A stretch of DNA of 64,000 nt from assembly GCF_902491705.1 (NCBI RefSeq), contig NZ_CABUIW010000004.1:1-64000 (forward strand), in the 5' to 3' direction. Positions 25,530-35,271 of this stretch are shown here, in pieces. Source of the DNA: an uncultured Lactobacillus sp. (GTDB lineage Bacteria; Bacillota; Bacilli; Lactobacillales; Lactobacillaceae). Made by a program: the position numbers and the translations under genes. The notes under the pieces were generated by a model. That model was not told the DNA's origin. It saw only the letters and a program-made list of their open reading frames with translations, and searched no databases. Position 1 is the first letter of the stretch, and each line of letters opens with the position of its first letter.

Positions 25530-25577
25530 TTAGTATAATAAAATTTAATAAAGTTTAATAAAGTTTAATTATACTAA
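25530..25577. repeat. Inverted repeat with internal 10-base tandem repeat in the pepP promoter
   Basis: TTAGTATAAT (25530-25539) and ATTATACTAA (25568-25577) are perfect inverted arms. They enclose 28 bases made of TTTAATAAAG-type tandem units. The left arm contains a TATAAT that could be the -10 of the downstream operon. Possibly an operator; no known factor recognised. Confidence 0.6.
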
Positions 25578-25595
25578 GCAAAGAAGGTTCTGACT

Positions 25596-26705
25596 ATGGA
25601 AGAAAAGCAAGAATTATTATCATTGATTAATAATCGAATTAATCATGTTACAGACTTGATCAAAGAGCATGACGCAGATGTAATGATTATTTTTAATCAA
25701 GCAAATTATCGCTATCTCACTAACTTTACAGGTGAAGAAGCTCAACTTATTTTGACTGCTGACGGTGAGCGTACGCTTTTATCAGATTCACGCTTTGCAG
25801 GACAAATTAAAGCACAAGCGCCAGGTGAAATGGATGTAATTATGAAGCATTCTAGTGACTATGAAGAACTTACTAAGGCGCTTAAAAAAATGAATGTTAA
25901 AAAAGTTTTGGTTGAAGGAGAGTTTGTTTCAGCCAGTGAATTTGAAAAATTAAAAGAACTTAACCCTGACATTCATTTTGAAATGGTTGAAGAACTTGTT
26001 GAACGTGTCCGCAATGTTAAGGATGAATTAGAAATTGCAGCGCTGCGTAAAGCAATTGATATTTCAATGGAAAGCTTTAAAGGCATTTTGCCAATGATCA
26101 AGCCTGGCGTTAAAGAACGTGCAGTAGGTGCCAAACTTGATTATTTATTTAAAGTTAATGGCGGAGATGGCCCAGATTTTGATACAATTATAGCTTCTGG
26201 TGTTCGTTCAGCTTGGGCTCACGGTGTGGCAAGTGATAAAGAAATCGAAGAAGGCGATATGATCGTAATCGACTTTGGTAGTTTTTACCATGGTTATGCC
26301 GCTGATATCACTAGAACTGTTGCATTAGGTGAAGTAGACGCCGAAATGCATAAAATTTATGATATTGTTCATGAAGCACAACGTCGCGGTATTGAAGCCG
26401 CTGTTGTAGGCAATACTGGCCATGATGTTGATAAAGCTGCACGTGATTATATTACAGAGCAGGGTTATGGCGAATACTTTGGTCACGGTATTGGTCATGG
26501 AATCGGTCTTGAAATTCATGAACTTTGTCAACCAGCTTTGCCATTTAGAACGACTAAATTAGTCGATAACATGGTTCATACAGTAGAACCAGGAATTTAC
26601 TTGCCTGACAAGGGCGGAGTTAGAATCGAAGATGACATTTTAGTACATGGTCAGACACCAGAAACGCTATCAACTTTGCCTAAAGATGAACTAATTTCAC
26701 TATAG
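25596..26705 (+). CDS. Xaa-Pro peptidase (M24B)
   Basis: 369 residues with the creatinase N-terminal domain (about 15-140) and an M24 pita-bread metallopeptidase domain. Metal ligands are visible: VIDFG (Asp), AADITRT (Asp), GHGIGHGIGLEIHE (His), VEPGIY (Glu) and GVRIEDD (Glu). It removes N-terminal residues preceding Pro or cleaves X-Pro dipeptides, giving cytoplasmic peptide turnover. GAAGGTT precedes the ATG. It sits upstream of efp, a common Firmicute arrangement (EF-P helps with Pro-rich translation). Confidence 0.92.
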   Translation: MEEKQELLSLINNRINHVTDLIKEHDADVMIIFNQANYRYLTNFTGEEAQLILTADGERTLLSDSRFAGQIKAQAPGEMDVIMKHSSDYEELTKALKKMNVKKVLVEGEFVSASEFEKLKELNPDIHFEMVEELVERVRNVKDELEIAALRKAIDISMESFKGILPMIKPGVKERAVGAKLDYLFKVNGGDGPDFDTIIASGVRSAWAHGVASDKEIEEGDMIVIDFGSFYHGYAADITRTVALGEVDAEMHKIYDIVHEAQRRGIEAAVVGNTGHDVDKAARDYITEQGYGEYFGHGIGHGIGLEIHELCQPALPFRTTKLVDNMVHTVEPGIYLPDKGGVRIEDDILVHGQTPETLSTLPKDELISL

Positions 26706-26785
26706 TTGTAATTTTAATAGGCTGAAGTTATAGCCAAAATCGTTTAAGATTGGTAAGATATTAATGTAGAAATGAGGGACTTAAT

Positions 26786-27355
26786 ATGACAATGATTTCA
26801 GTAAACGAATTCAAGAATGGCTTGACTATTCAATACAACAACGATTTATGGCGCATTGTTGAATTCCAACACGTAAAACCAGGTAAGGGTAGTGCCTTTG
26901 TACGTTCAAAGCTTAAGAGCTTAAGAACTGGCGCTGTACAAGAATATACTTTCCGTTCAACTGCTAAGGTTGAAACTGCAGATATTCAAACTAAGTCAAT
27001 GCAATACTTGTACAACGATGGTTCAAGTTACGTATTTATGGATACTTCAACTTATGATCAATTGGCAATTCCAAATGAACAAATTGGCGATGAATCTAAG
27101 TACTTACTTGAAAACATGGTTGTTAGTGTAATTATGCACGAAGGTGAAACTTTAGGTATTCAATTGCCTAACACAGTTGACTTGAAGGTTGCTAAGACTG
27201 AACCTAACATCAAAGGTGATACTTCATCAGGTGGTGGTAAGCCAGCAACTATGGAAACTGGTTTGGTAGTTAACGTACCATTCTTCATTAACGAAGGCGA
27301 TGTTTTAACTATCAACACTTCTGATGGTACATACGTATCACGTGCAAATAAGTAG
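26786..27355 (+). CDS. efp: Translation elongation factor P
   Basis: 189 residues. KOW-like domain I has the modifiable-loop region [15 protein letters not shown], followed by two OB domains. Length and end ([14 protein letters not shown]) are normal. It relieves ribosome stalling on polyproline. GAGGGA precedes the ATG; an earlier in-frame start is absent. Followed by asp23 after 17 bases. Confidence 0.97.
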   Translation: MTMISVNEFKNGLTIQYNNDLWRIVEFQHVKPGKGSAFVRSKLKSLRTGAVQEYTFRSTAKVETADIQTKSMQYLYNDGSSYVFMDTSTYDQLAIPNEQIGDESKYLLENMVVSVIMHEGETLGIQLPNTVDLKVAKTEPNIKGDTSSGGGKPATMETGLVVNVPFFINEGDVLTINTSDGTYVSRANK

Positions 27356-27372
27356 TTTTTTGAGGTAACGAA

Positions 27373-27807
27373 ATGGCAGATAGTTCAAAAATTCTCTTAA
27401 GTGGCGAAGAAAACAGCGAACAAATCAAAATTGATCCAAGCGTTTTAGAAGTTATTTTGGGTATTGCTGCTGAAAAAGTTGATGGCGTTGCAGGTATGCG
27501 AGGCAGTTTAAGATCAGGACTTAACTGGGTTCTTGGTCGTGAAGATCACGGCAAGGGCGTTAACGTTAAGGTTGACGAAGACAATAAATTAATTGCCGAT
27601 GTTTATGTATACCTTGAAAGTGGCGTAAATGTTCCTAAAGTTGGAATGGAAATTCAAAAACAACTTAAGGCACAATTATTGCAAATGACTGACCTTGAAC
27701 TAAAGTCAATTAATGTACATGTTGTAGGTTTAGTTTTCCCAGAAGATGAAAAAGATACTGAGCAAACTACCTCAGAGCTGTTTCCGGAGGATGAAGTAGA
27801 GAAATAA
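27373..27807 (+). CDS. Asp23/Gls24 envelope stress protein (YloU-like, first copy)
   Basis: 144 residues, small soluble. The Asp23 domain (about 20-120) has IDPSVLEVILGIAAEKVDGVAGMRG and the paired beta-alpha repeat, then an acidic C-terminal tail. Firmicute members (YqhY) lie next to nusB and affect fatty-acid synthesis control. TGAGGTA precedes the ATG. Overlaps nusB by one base. A paralogue lies at 46591. Confidence 0.9.
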   Translation: MADSSKILLSGEENSEQIKIDPSVLEVILGIAAEKVDGVAGMRGSLRSGLNWVLGREDHGKGVNVKVDEDNKLIADVYVYLESGVNVPKVGMEIQKQLKAQLLQMTDLELKSINVHVVGLVFPEDEKDTEQTTSELFPEDEVEK

Positions 27808-28199
27808 TGAACCAACACGAAAGTCGCAAAGTTGCTATGCAAGCCATTTATTTGGCTAACCAAGAGCCAGATTTAAATGCTGAACAAGTTGAAGCTAAAG
27901 TTGTCGCAGCGCTTAATTTGAAACAGCTTTCTGCCTATTCGAAGAAGTTAATCGAAGGTGTGCTTGAAAATCGTGCAGATTTACAATCTGCTTTGTCAGA
28001 GCACCTAAAAAAGGGCTGGCGTCTTGAACGCGTGAGTCAAATTGTCGTTGCTATTATGGAAGTTGCTCTCTTTGAAATAAAAGATAGTGATGAAATCGAT
28101 CCTAAAGCAGCAGTAAATGAAGCTTTGAATTTATGTGACGAATTTGCTGAGCCAAAAGAAAAGCCATTTATTAATGGTATGTTAGCAAACTTTGTTTAA
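27807..28199 (+). CDS. nusB: Transcription antitermination factor NusB
   Basis: 130 residues, all-alpha NusB fold. The N-terminus ESRKVAMQAIYLAN and the C-terminal AVNEALNLCDEFAEPKEKPFINGML motif are typical. It binds boxA RNA with NusE in rRNA antitermination. Start overlaps the asp23 stop (AATGA), and GGAGGATG lies just upstream. Followed by a strong hairpin terminator before folD. Confidence 0.95.
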   Translation: MNQHESRKVAMQAIYLANQEPDLNAEQVEAKVVAALNLKQLSAYSKKLIEGVLENRADLQSALSEHLKKGWRLERVSQIVVAIMEVALFEIKDSDEIDPKAAVNEALNLCDEFAEPKEKPFINGMLANFV

Positions 28200-28208
28200 T
28201 GGATGAAT

Positions 28209-28236
28209 AGCCGGCAGTTTTGCCGGCTATTTTTTT
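28209..28236 (+). terminator. Terminator between nusB and folD
   Basis: AGCCGGCA / TGCCGGCT stem, GTTT loop, seven T. folD starts only 20 bases later, so read-through is likely needed to transcribe folD. Confidence 0.85.
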
Positions 28237-28255
28237 AACAGTAAGGAGAAATTTA

Positions 28256-29107
28256 ATGGGAAAAATTCTTGATGGTAAAGCTTTTGCAAATTTATTAGGA
28301 GAAAACCTTAAAGAAAAAGTTAAGAATTTAAAAGCTGAAGGAATAACACCACATTTTTGCGTAATAAATATTGGTGACGATCCTGCTAGCAAAATTTATG
28401 TGCGTACGAAAAAACGCAGAGCTAAAAAAATGGGCATTATTCAAGATGTTTATCAAATGCCAGCTGACACTAAACAACAAGAAGCATTGGATTTAATTGA
28501 TAAATTAAATGCTAATCCCGAGATAAATGGTGTAATGGTTCAATTACCAGCTCCTAAACAAATTGATGCAGATGAATTGCTAGAAAGAATTGATCCCAAT
28601 AAAGATGTTGATGGCTTAACTCCTGCTAATATTGGTCGTCTATGGATGGAAGACCATTTTATTGAGCCAGCAACTGCAGAAGGAATCATTGCACTTTTAA
28701 AACATTACGAAATTCCACTTAAGGGTAAAGACGTTGTTGTTATCGGTAGAAGCAATATTGTAGGTAAGCCTCTCGCCGCATTAATGCTTGAACAAAATGC
28801 TACTGTAACAATTGCGCATTCAGAAACAACGAATTTAGCAGAACTTACTAGAAGAGCCGATGTTATTGTCTCAGCAGCAGGAGAAGCATTTTTGGTTAAA
28901 GCCGACATGGTAAAAGATGGTGCAGTTGTTGTTGACGTTGGTATTAACCATGTTAACGGTAAACTAGTTGGTGATGTTGACTTTGATGCAGTAAAAGAAA
29001 AAGTTAGCTATATTACCCCTGTCCCTGGTGGTGTAGGTCCTCTTACTGTACAATTCTTAATGGAAGCAGTAGTTAAATTAACTAGGAGACAAAATGGCCG
29101 ACAATAA
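28256..29107 (+). CDS. folD: Methylenetetrahydrofolate dehydrogenase / cyclohydrolase
   Basis: 283 residues. Signatures visible: YVRTKKRRAKKMGI (active Lys region), PAPKQIDADELL, PNKDVDGLTP and PVPGGVGPLTVQFLMEA. It interconverts 5,10-methylene-THF and 10-formyl-THF using NADP. TAAGGAG lies 8 bases before ATG 28256. A longer reading from 28220 would start inside the nusB terminator, so it is rejected. The 3' end overlaps xseA by 14 bases. Confidence 0.96.
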   Translation: MGKILDGKAFANLLGENLKEKVKNLKAEGITPHFCVINIGDDPASKIYVRTKKRRAKKMGIIQDVYQMPADTKQQEALDLIDKLNANPEINGVMVQLPAPKQIDADELLERIDPNKDVDGLTPANIGRLWMEDHFIEPATAEGIIALLKHYEIPLKGKDVVVIGRSNIVGKPLAALMLEQNATVTIAHSETTNLAELTRRADVIVSAAGEAFLVKADMVKDGAVVVDVGINHVNGKLVGDVDFDAVKEKVSYITPVPGGVGPLTVQFLMEAVVKLTRRQNGRQ

Positions 29108-30452
29108 ATATTTAACGGTTACTGATTTAAATTACTATATTACGCAAAAATTTAAGAATGATCCGTACTTGCATAAAGTATTTTTGCAAGGTGAACTGTC
29201 CAATTTTAGATATCGTCGTAATTCACACCAATATTTTTCATTAAAGGATGAAAAATCTAAGATTAATGTTGTGATGTTTCGTTCCTATTTTGACAAGATT
29301 AAATTTAAGCCAGAAGAAGGGATGAAAGTATACGTAGTGGGCTATGTCAGCGTATATGGTCCACAAGGTTCATACCAGTTTTATGCTGAAAACATGGAAC
29401 CGGCCGGCTTAGGTGCCTTGTATGAACAATTAAAGCAGCTGCAAGCCAAACTTGCTAAAGAAGGATTATTTGATCCTAATCATAAAAGAAAACTTCCACG
29501 CTTTCCTGATCGAATTGCAGTTGTAACTAGTGCTTCAGGTGCTGTTATTCACGATATCATGGTGACTGCTAACCGCCGTTTCCCTCATGCAGAAATAGAT
29601 TTGTACCCAGCTCAAGTTCAAGGTGATACTGCCGCAGATTCTCTAGTGCGTGCTATGCGTCAAATAGCTGAGCAAGGGGATAAGTATGATGTCATGATTA
29701 TTGGTCGTGGTGGCGGTTCTCTTGAAGATCTATGGCCATTTAATGAAGAAGAGGTAGTTCGGCAAGTTTATGCAATGCCAATGCCGGTTATTTCTTCTGT
29801 AGGTCACGAAACGGATACTACTTTATGTGATTTAGCTGCTGATGCAAGAGCAGCTACGCCAACAGCTGCCGCTGAATATGCTACGCCTAATTTGGTTGAT
29901 GAATTAGCTGGTATTCAACAGCTTCGCAGTCGTCTGTTTTCAAGTATGCAAGCTGTAATTCGTGAAAAACGCGACCGCTTAAACCGCATTAAAAATTCAG
30001 TTATTATGCGTGAACCAACTAGGTTGTATGATCAACAAATTGAAACGGTTGATCGTTTAAAGGACCGCTTGCGCAATAGTATGCAAAATAAAGTCGATCG
30101 TTCAAAACAAAACTATCTTTTGCTAAAACAAAGATTGCTTAGTGCTAGTCCTGATAAACAAATAGGACAAATGCAGCAGCAAGAACGCTTTTTAGCTAAA
30201 CGACTAGTTGATAATATGAATCACTACTTAAAAGACAAGCGTAATAGCTTTAGCCAAACTGTTCAGCAATTAGATGACTATAGTCCGCTTAAAACACTTG
30301 AGCGTGGATTTGTCTACACTACTGATACTAATGGCAAAACAGTTAGTTCAATCAAGCAAGTTAAAGAAAATGAAAACTTAAATCTGCATTTTAAAGATGG
30401 TCAAGTTGAAGCAAAGGTTGTAAAGGTAAAGGAAGAAAACAATGCCAACTAA
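29094..30452 (+). CDS. xseA: Exodeoxyribonuclease VII large subunit
   Basis: 452 residues. An OB-fold domain (1-100) is followed by the catalytic domain with RIAVVTSASGAVIHDI, the GRGGGSLEDLWPFNEE motif (about 205) and VGHETDTTLCDLAADARAATPTAAAE (about 235). A long coiled region follows (270-410). Degrades single-stranded DNA with XseB. AGGAGAC lies before the ATG inside folD. It overlaps xseB by 11 bases. Confidence 0.96.
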   Translation: MADNKYLTVTDLNYYITQKFKNDPYLHKVFLQGELSNFRYRRNSHQYFSLKDEKSKINVVMFRSYFDKIKFKPEEGMKVYVVGYVSVYGPQGSYQFYAENMEPAGLGALYEQLKQLQAKLAKEGLFDPNHKRKLPRFPDRIAVVTSASGAVIHDIMVTANRRFPHAEIDLYPAQVQGDTAADSLVRAMRQIAEQGDKYDVMIIGRGGGSLEDLWPFNEEEVVRQVYAMPMPVISSVGHETDTTLCDLAADARAATPTAAAEYATPNLVDELAGIQQLRSRLFSSMQAVIREKRDRLNRIKNSVIMREPTRLYDQQIETVDRLKDRLRNSMQNKVDRSKQNYLLLKQRLLSASPDKQIGQMQQQERFLAKRLVDNMNHYLKDKRNSFSQTVQQLDDYSPLKTLERGFVYTTDTNGKTVSSIKQVKENENLNLHFKDGQVEAKVVKVKEENNAN

Positions 30453-30684
30453 GAAGAATAATTTTGAAGAGCAATTAAACAATTTGGAACAAATCGTAAC
30501 TAACCTTGAAAATGGTAATGTTCCACTAGAAGATGCTTTAAAGCAATTCCAAGAAGGCGTAAAGATTAGCCGCGACTTAGATAAAAAGTTAACCAGTGCT
30601 GAAGAAACTGTAGCTAAGTTAATTGATAGCGATGGCACTGAACATAAATTGGATCCTAATAACGCATCAGCACCAGAGGAATAA
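30442..30684 (+). CDS. xseB: Exodeoxyribonuclease VII small subunit
   Basis: 80 residues, helical: FEEQLNNLEQIVTNLENGNVPLEDALKQFQEG, the family signature. Binds the XseA coiled region. The start lies within the end of xseA. AAGGAA is upstream. Confidence 0.95.
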   Translation: MPTKKNNFEEQLNNLEQIVTNLENGNVPLEDALKQFQEGVKISRDLDKKLTSAEETVAKLIDSDGTEHKLDPNNASAPEE

Positions 30685-30686
30685 AA

Positions 30687-31556
30687 ATGACAGCATTTAC
30701 TTATTTTAAAGATGATTGGACTCCTGTTATTGACGATTATTTAGCTAAGCATTTAGCTAATGAAGTTGATAGTCAAAAAATTAGTCAAATTATGTCATAC
30801 TCAGTAATGGCTGGTGGCAAACGACTTAGACCATTGCTTTTCTTAGCTACATTGAATGCACTGGGGAAGAAAATAGAAGAGCCAGAAATTAGAATAGCTT
30901 GTGGTATTGAATTAATTCATACCTATTCATTAATTCATGATGACTTGCCTGCAATGGATAATGATGATTATCGCCGCGGTAAGTTGACTAGTCATAAAAA
31001 ATGGGGCGAAGCTGAAGCTATTTTAGCTGGAGATGCGCTTTTACCACTTGGAATTCAGTGGATTGCAGAAGGCAGTAATTCTGCTGATTTGGTAAAAATT
31101 ATTACGCAAGCGGTTGGTCCTAATGGCATGGTAGGTGGTCAATATTTGGATATTGATTCTACTAATAATCAAAGTGTTGCTGGGGATGCCAAATTTATTA
31201 ATAAAATGGAATGGCTAAAAACTGGTTGTTTAATCAAGGCCAGTGTTGAAATGGCAGCTGTATATGCTAAAGCAACAGATATTGAACAAGTTAAATTGAT
31301 TGATTATGCTAAGGCTTTTGGTCGTTCTTACCAAATTTATGATGATTTAGTTGACGTAGTTGAAACTAGTGAAGAGGCTGGTAAGGCAACACACAAAGAC
31401 CAAGAAGAAGGGAAGAACAATACTTTGACACTTCTTGGCATTGATAAGAGCCGTCAAGAATTAAAAGACTTAATTAAACAGGCCAAAGACGACTTGCATG
31501 GATTAAATGGCGAAGTTTTGGCAGGATTTTTGGATCTATATCAAAAGGTGTTATAA
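30687..31556 (+). CDS. ispA: Farnesyl (geranyl) diphosphate synthase
   Basis: 289 residues of short-chain isoprenyl diphosphate synthase. GGKRLRP is near 47. The first Asp-rich motif DDLPAMDND is near 84, and the second is DDLVD near 220. It condenses IPP with DMAPP/GPP to make FPP for undecaprenyl phosphate. Gene begins two bases after the xseB stop, GAGGAA upstream. No dxs follows, consistent with a mevalonate-using lactobacillus. Confidence 0.95.
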   Translation: MTAFTYFKDDWTPVIDDYLAKHLANEVDSQKISQIMSYSVMAGGKRLRPLLFLATLNALGKKIEEPEIRIACGIELIHTYSLIHDDLPAMDNDDYRRGKLTSHKKWGEAEAILAGDALLPLGIQWIAEGSNSADLVKIITQAVGPNGMVGGQYLDIDSTNNQSVAGDAKFINKMEWLKTGCLIKASVEMAAVYAKATDIEQVKLIDYAKAFGRSYQIYDDLVDVVETSEEAGKATHKDQEEGKNNTLTLLGIDKSRQELKDLIKQAKDDLHGLNGEVLAGFLDLYQKVL

Positions 31557-32369
31557 ATGACAAAGCAAAGAGCTGATATTTTGTTAGCAGAGCAAGGAAT
31601 TTTTCATTCTCGGTCTGCTGCCCAAAGAGCGATTATGGCAGGCTTAGTTTCTGATCATAATCATCAAAGAATTGATAAGAGCGGAACTAAATTTCCAGAA
31701 GGCGAAAAGTTTTATGTCAAAGACGATGGTAAAAAGTACGTTTCGCGTGGTGGCTTTAAGCTAGAAAAAGCTTTAAAAGTCTTTGATATTGATTTAAAAG
31801 ATAAGATTTGTCTGGATATTGGTGCTTCAACTGGTGGCTTTACCGATGTTGCACTGCAAAATGGCGCAAAAATGGTTTATGCACTAGATGTTGGTTATAA
31901 CCAATTAGCTTGGCAATTGCGTGATGATCCAAGAGTAGTTGTAATGGAAAAGCAGAATTTCCGTTACTCTAAGCCAGAAGACTTTGATCAAGGCTTACCT
32001 GACTTTGCAATGACTGATGTTTCATTTATTTCACTTGATTTGATCATGCCACCAATGTATGACATTTTAAAAGATAAGTGTGATGCAGTTTGCTTAATCA
32101 AGCCTCAGTTTGAAGCTGGTCCTGAAAATGTGGGTAAACACGGCATTGTACATGATCATGAAGTTCATAAACAAGTGATTGAACATACTATGCAAAAGGC
32201 ATTAGACATTGGTTTCAATGTCTTAGGCGTTGATTATTCACCTATTAAGGGTGGTAAAGGTAATATCGAATTTTTGATTCATTTACAAAAAGATGAATCA
32301 GATGGTGGCCACAATATGTGGCAAGGTACGCCAGAAGAAGTAGTAGAGCGTGCTGTAAACGGCCTTTAG
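31557..32369 (+). CDS. TlyA-family rRNA methyltransferase with S4 domain
   Basis: 270 residues. An N-terminal S4 RNA-binding domain (RADILLAEQGIFHSRSAAQRAIMAG) is followed by an FtsJ-like methyltransferase with SAM motif LDIGASTGGFTD (about 84) and the DVSFISLD segment. TlyA proteins 2'-O-methylate rRNA cytidines. Starts one base after the ispA stop. In most Firmicutes argR follows; here recN follows directly. Confidence 0.92.
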   Translation: MTKQRADILLAEQGIFHSRSAAQRAIMAGLVSDHNHQRIDKSGTKFPEGEKFYVKDDGKKYVSRGGFKLEKALKVFDIDLKDKICLDIGASTGGFTDVALQNGAKMVYALDVGYNQLAWQLRDDPRVVVMEKQNFRYSKPEDFDQGLPDFAMTDVSFISLDLIMPPMYDILKDKCDAVCLIKPQFEAGPENVGKHGIVHDHEVHKQVIEHTMQKALDIGFNVLGVDYSPIKGGKGNIEFLIHLQKDESDGGHNMWQGTPEEVVERAVNGL

Positions 32370-32382
32370 GAGTAGTGATGCT

Positions 32383-34065
32383 ATGTTAGTCGAACTGGAC
32401 ATAAAAAACTTCGCGATTATTAAAAGTTTGAAGGTTCGCTTTCAAGAAAAAATGACTGTCATTATCGGTGAAACTGGTGCTGGTAAATCAATTATTATTG
32501 ACGCTGTTTCACTTTTAATGGGTGGTCGCGGTCAAAAAGAAATGATCAGATCAGGTGAAAAGAAAGCTGTAATTACAGGTTTATTTGAACTTGATAACCA
32601 AAAAGAAAAAATTGCTCAGCTTTGTGATCAATATGGCTTGCCTCATGCTGATGATCAATTGGTAATTAGTAGAGAACTGGCTGCAAAAGGCAGAAATATC
32701 GTTAGAATTAATGGGCAATTAACAACCATTAATGTTTTGCGTGAAATTGGTCATTATTTAGTAGATATTCACGGGCAGCATGATCAACAGATTCTGATGG
32801 ATCAAGATCGTCAGATTGATTTAGTAGATAACTACGCACCAGATTCTTTTAAGAAAGAATTGGATGATTATCAAACTGATTTTAAAAAATGGCAAAGATT
32901 GACTAATCAGTTGCGTCATTTGCGTCAAGATGCACAAGAACTTGCTCAAAAACAAGATATCTTGCAATTTCAAAACAACGAATTAGAATCTGCTGATTTG
33001 GAAGATCCTGAAGAAGATGAAAAGCTTGAAGAAGAATACAACGAGCTGAATAATTATCAAAAAATTGCTGATACGGCTAATTACTTTATGCAGCTTTATG
33101 ATGATGACGAGCATGGTATTGCAACTTTATTAGGGGATGCACAAAATGCAGCCACTGATTTAACAGAATTTGGTTCTAAATTTAAGGATTTTGCTAAAAC
33201 TGTTGATGATGGAGTTTATGCCTTAAACGATGCTCGTAGTGAATTGTCCAATTTAATGGATCAGATGGATTTTGACGAAGAGCGTTTCCAATATGTAACT
33301 AATCGTTTAGATACGCTGAATTCTTTGAAGAAAAAATATGGTCCTACGCTTAAAGACGTCTTTGACTTTTACAGCAAGGTACAAAAAGAACTCAGTCAAT
33401 TTGAAACAGGCGGACTTGATGAAGAAAAACTTCAAGCTGAGGTTGCAGAAGTAGAAAAGAGTTTGACGCAAAAAGCACGCAATTTACATTTAATTCGTGA
33501 AAACGTAGCGCATACTCTGGAAGAACAAATTAAGCAAGAACTTGCTGATCTGTATATGGAAAAGGCACGGTTCTCAATTAACTTTGAAGAAACGAAAACT
33601 TTTACTGAAAAAGGTACAGATTCTATTGTATTTTTGATTGCACCTAACCCAGGTGAAGATTTGATGCCGCTTGTAAAAATTGTCTCTGGTGGTGAACAAT
33701 CAAGATTAATCTTGGCTTTGAAGGCAATCTTTAGTCGAGTTGAACCAGTCGGAACAATGATTTTTGACGAAATTGATACTGGGGTTTCAGGTCGTGTTTC
33801 AGCTGCCATTGGTAAAAAAATGCACTCCATTGGACATAACAAGCAGGTAATTGCGATTACGCACTCACCTCAAGTAGCGGCTGCCGGCGATCAACGTTAT
33901 CTTGTAGCCAAGCAAGTAAAAGATGGCTCAACATTTACGCAAATTGGTCCATTGAGTAAAGAAGAGACAATAACTGCCATTGCACAAATGATGGCTGGTC
34001 AAGATGTAACAGACGCGGCTAAAAAGAATGCGGCTGATTTGATTAAGAGCATAAAAGATGAATAA
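32383..34065 (+). CDS. recN: DNA repair protein RecN
   Basis: 560 residues, SMC-like ATPase. Walker A is GETGAGKSIIID (about 30), followed by the coiled-coil arms (about 150-360). The signature segment is KIVSGGEQSRLILALKAI and Walker B TMIFDEIDTGVSG (about 455-475). Full length. Acts in double-strand break repair. AGGAG precedes the ATG by about 12 bases. The end overlaps the ASCH gene by 8 bases. Confidence 0.96.
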   Translation: MLVELDIKNFAIIKSLKVRFQEKMTVIIGETGAGKSIIIDAVSLLMGGRGQKEMIRSGEKKAVITGLFELDNQKEKIAQLCDQYGLPHADDQLVISRELAAKGRNIVRINGQLTTINVLREIGHYLVDIHGQHDQQILMDQDRQIDLVDNYAPDSFKKELDDYQTDFKKWQRLTNQLRHLRQDAQELAQKQDILQFQNNELESADLEDPEEDEKLEEEYNELNNYQKIADTANYFMQLYDDDEHGIATLLGDAQNAATDLTEFGSKFKDFAKTVDDGVYALNDARSELSNLMDQMDFDEERFQYVTNRLDTLNSLKKKYGPTLKDVFDFYSKVQKELSQFETGGLDEEKLQAEVAEVEKSLTQKARNLHLIRENVAHTLEEQIKQELADLYMEKARFSINFEETKTFTEKGTDSIVFLIAPNPGEDLMPLVKIVSGGEQSRLILALKAIFSRVEPVGTMIFDEIDTGVSGRVSAAIGKKMHSIGHNKQVIAITHSPQVAAAGDQRYLVAKQVKDGSTFTQIGPLSKEETITAIAQMMAGQDVTDAAKKNAADLIKSIKDE

Positions 34066-34498
34066 TATTAACAAATTTTGGAATGAATTTTGTCAAAAAA
34101 ATAAAGTTTCTCCTGCAGCACTAGAAGGAGCTTATGCGTTTGGTGCAAATAGCCAAGACGCAGATTATCTGAGTGACTTAATTAATAAAGGAATCAAAAC
34201 AGCAATTACTAGTATCTACACTTCAGCAGATGATGTCCCTGTAGTAGGCATGTATTCAATTGTTTTAGATGGTAAAAATCAGCCAGTATGCGTGATTAAA
34301 AACGAAACTGTAGAGATTATGCCTTTTAAAAAAGTTACTGCAAAACATGCTTATTTGGAAGGTGAAGGAGATAGAAGTTATGATTCTTGGCGAAAAGTTC
34401 ATGAAGACTTTTTCACCTGGGAATGTAAAGAAGAATTAGGTAGAAAATTTACTGAAGATACCGAAGTAGTGTGCGAAACCTTTACTAAAGTTGGCTAA
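34058..34498 (+). CDS. ASCH-domain protein
   Basis: 146 residues. The start FWNEFC and the conserved block around GDRSYDSWRKVHEDFF are typical of ASCH proteins, a PUA-like fold suspected to bind RNA or nucleotides. The start lies within the recN end, so it is translationally coupled, and a terminator follows. Cellular role unknown. Confidence 0.85.
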   Translation: MNNINKFWNEFCQKNKVSPAALEGAYAFGANSQDADYLSDLINKGIKTAITSIYTSADDVPVVGMYSIVLDGKNQPVCVIKNETVEIMPFKKVTAKHAYLEGEGDRSYDSWRKVHEDFFTWECKEELGRKFTEDTEVVCETFTKVG

Positions 34499-34519
34499 AG
34501 AAAAAATATACAAAATATT

Positions 34520-34566
34520 AAGCTTATCAGTATTGTATTTAAAGAAATACGTGATAAGCTTTTTTT
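34520..34566 (+). terminator. Terminator of the nusB-recN-ASCH region
   Basis: AAGCTTATCA / TGATAAGCTT outer stem with an inner GTATT/AATAC hairpin, then seven T. Confidence 0.88.
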
Positions 34567-34654
34567 AGTTTTATACAATAAAAAGTGAAAACTTGAAAAT
34601 CTCGCAATTTTAGTGCAAACTAGATATATTAATAGTTACTAAGAGGAGTTCAGC

Positions 34655-35269
34655 ATGGCGGATAAAGGTTTATTACTTGTACTTTCCGGTCCCTCAGGAG
34701 TTGGTAAAGGGACTGTAAAAAGTGCTATTGTGGAGAACAAAGTCTTTCCGTTTGAATATTCAGTCTCAATGACTACTAGAAAGCCACGTCCTGGTGAAGT
34801 AGACGGCAAGGATTATTTCTTTGTTAGCGAAGAACGGTTCCAAGAAGCTATTAAAAATGGGGAGCTATTAGAATATAATGAATACGTTGGACATCATTAT
34901 GGAACGCCCCTTGGTCCAGTAAAGAAAATGCTGCATGAAGGCAAAGACGTTTTACTTGAAATTGATGTTAACGGGGCACAAAAAGTTCGCGAGAAAATGC
35001 CAGACGGCGTATTTATCTTTTTAACCCCACCTGATTTGCACACATTGCATTTACGCTTGGAACATCGTGGTACCGAACCAGAAGAAGTAATTCGTGGACG
35101 TATCAAGCAAGCTCGAAATGAAATTTTGGAAATGGCAGACTATGATTATGCAGTAGTTAATGATACAGTAGCTAATGCAGTAGATCATATCAAAGCAATT
35201 GTTGATGCAGAACATGTCAGTGTTAAACGTGTAATTGATGACTATCGCAAGATGGTCAAGGAGGATTAA
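34655..35269 (+). CDS. gmk: Guanylate kinase
   Basis: 204 residues. P-loop [12 protein letters not shown] (about 9-20), followed by [19 protein letters not shown] and [15 protein letters not shown]. Phosphorylates GMP to GDP. AAGAGGAG precedes ATG. TATATT (34625-34630) is a possible -10 with a weak -35. First gene of the operon running to thiN. Confidence 0.96.
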   Translation: MADKGLLLVLSGPSGVGKGTVKSAIVENKVFPFEYSVSMTTRKPRPGEVDGKDYFFVSEERFQEAIKNGELLEYNEYVGHHYGTPLGPVKKMLHEGKDVLLEIDVNGAQKVREKMPDGVFIFLTPPDLHTLHLRLEHRGTEPEEVIRGRIKQARNEILEMADYDYAVVNDTVANAVDHIKAIVDAEHVSVKRVIDDYRKMVKED

Positions 35270-35271
35270 TT

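Noticed and set aside
33432..33842. 136-codon minus-strand frame inside recN
   Set aside because: Antisense to the conserved recN ATPase region, with no ribosome binding site or recognisable product.
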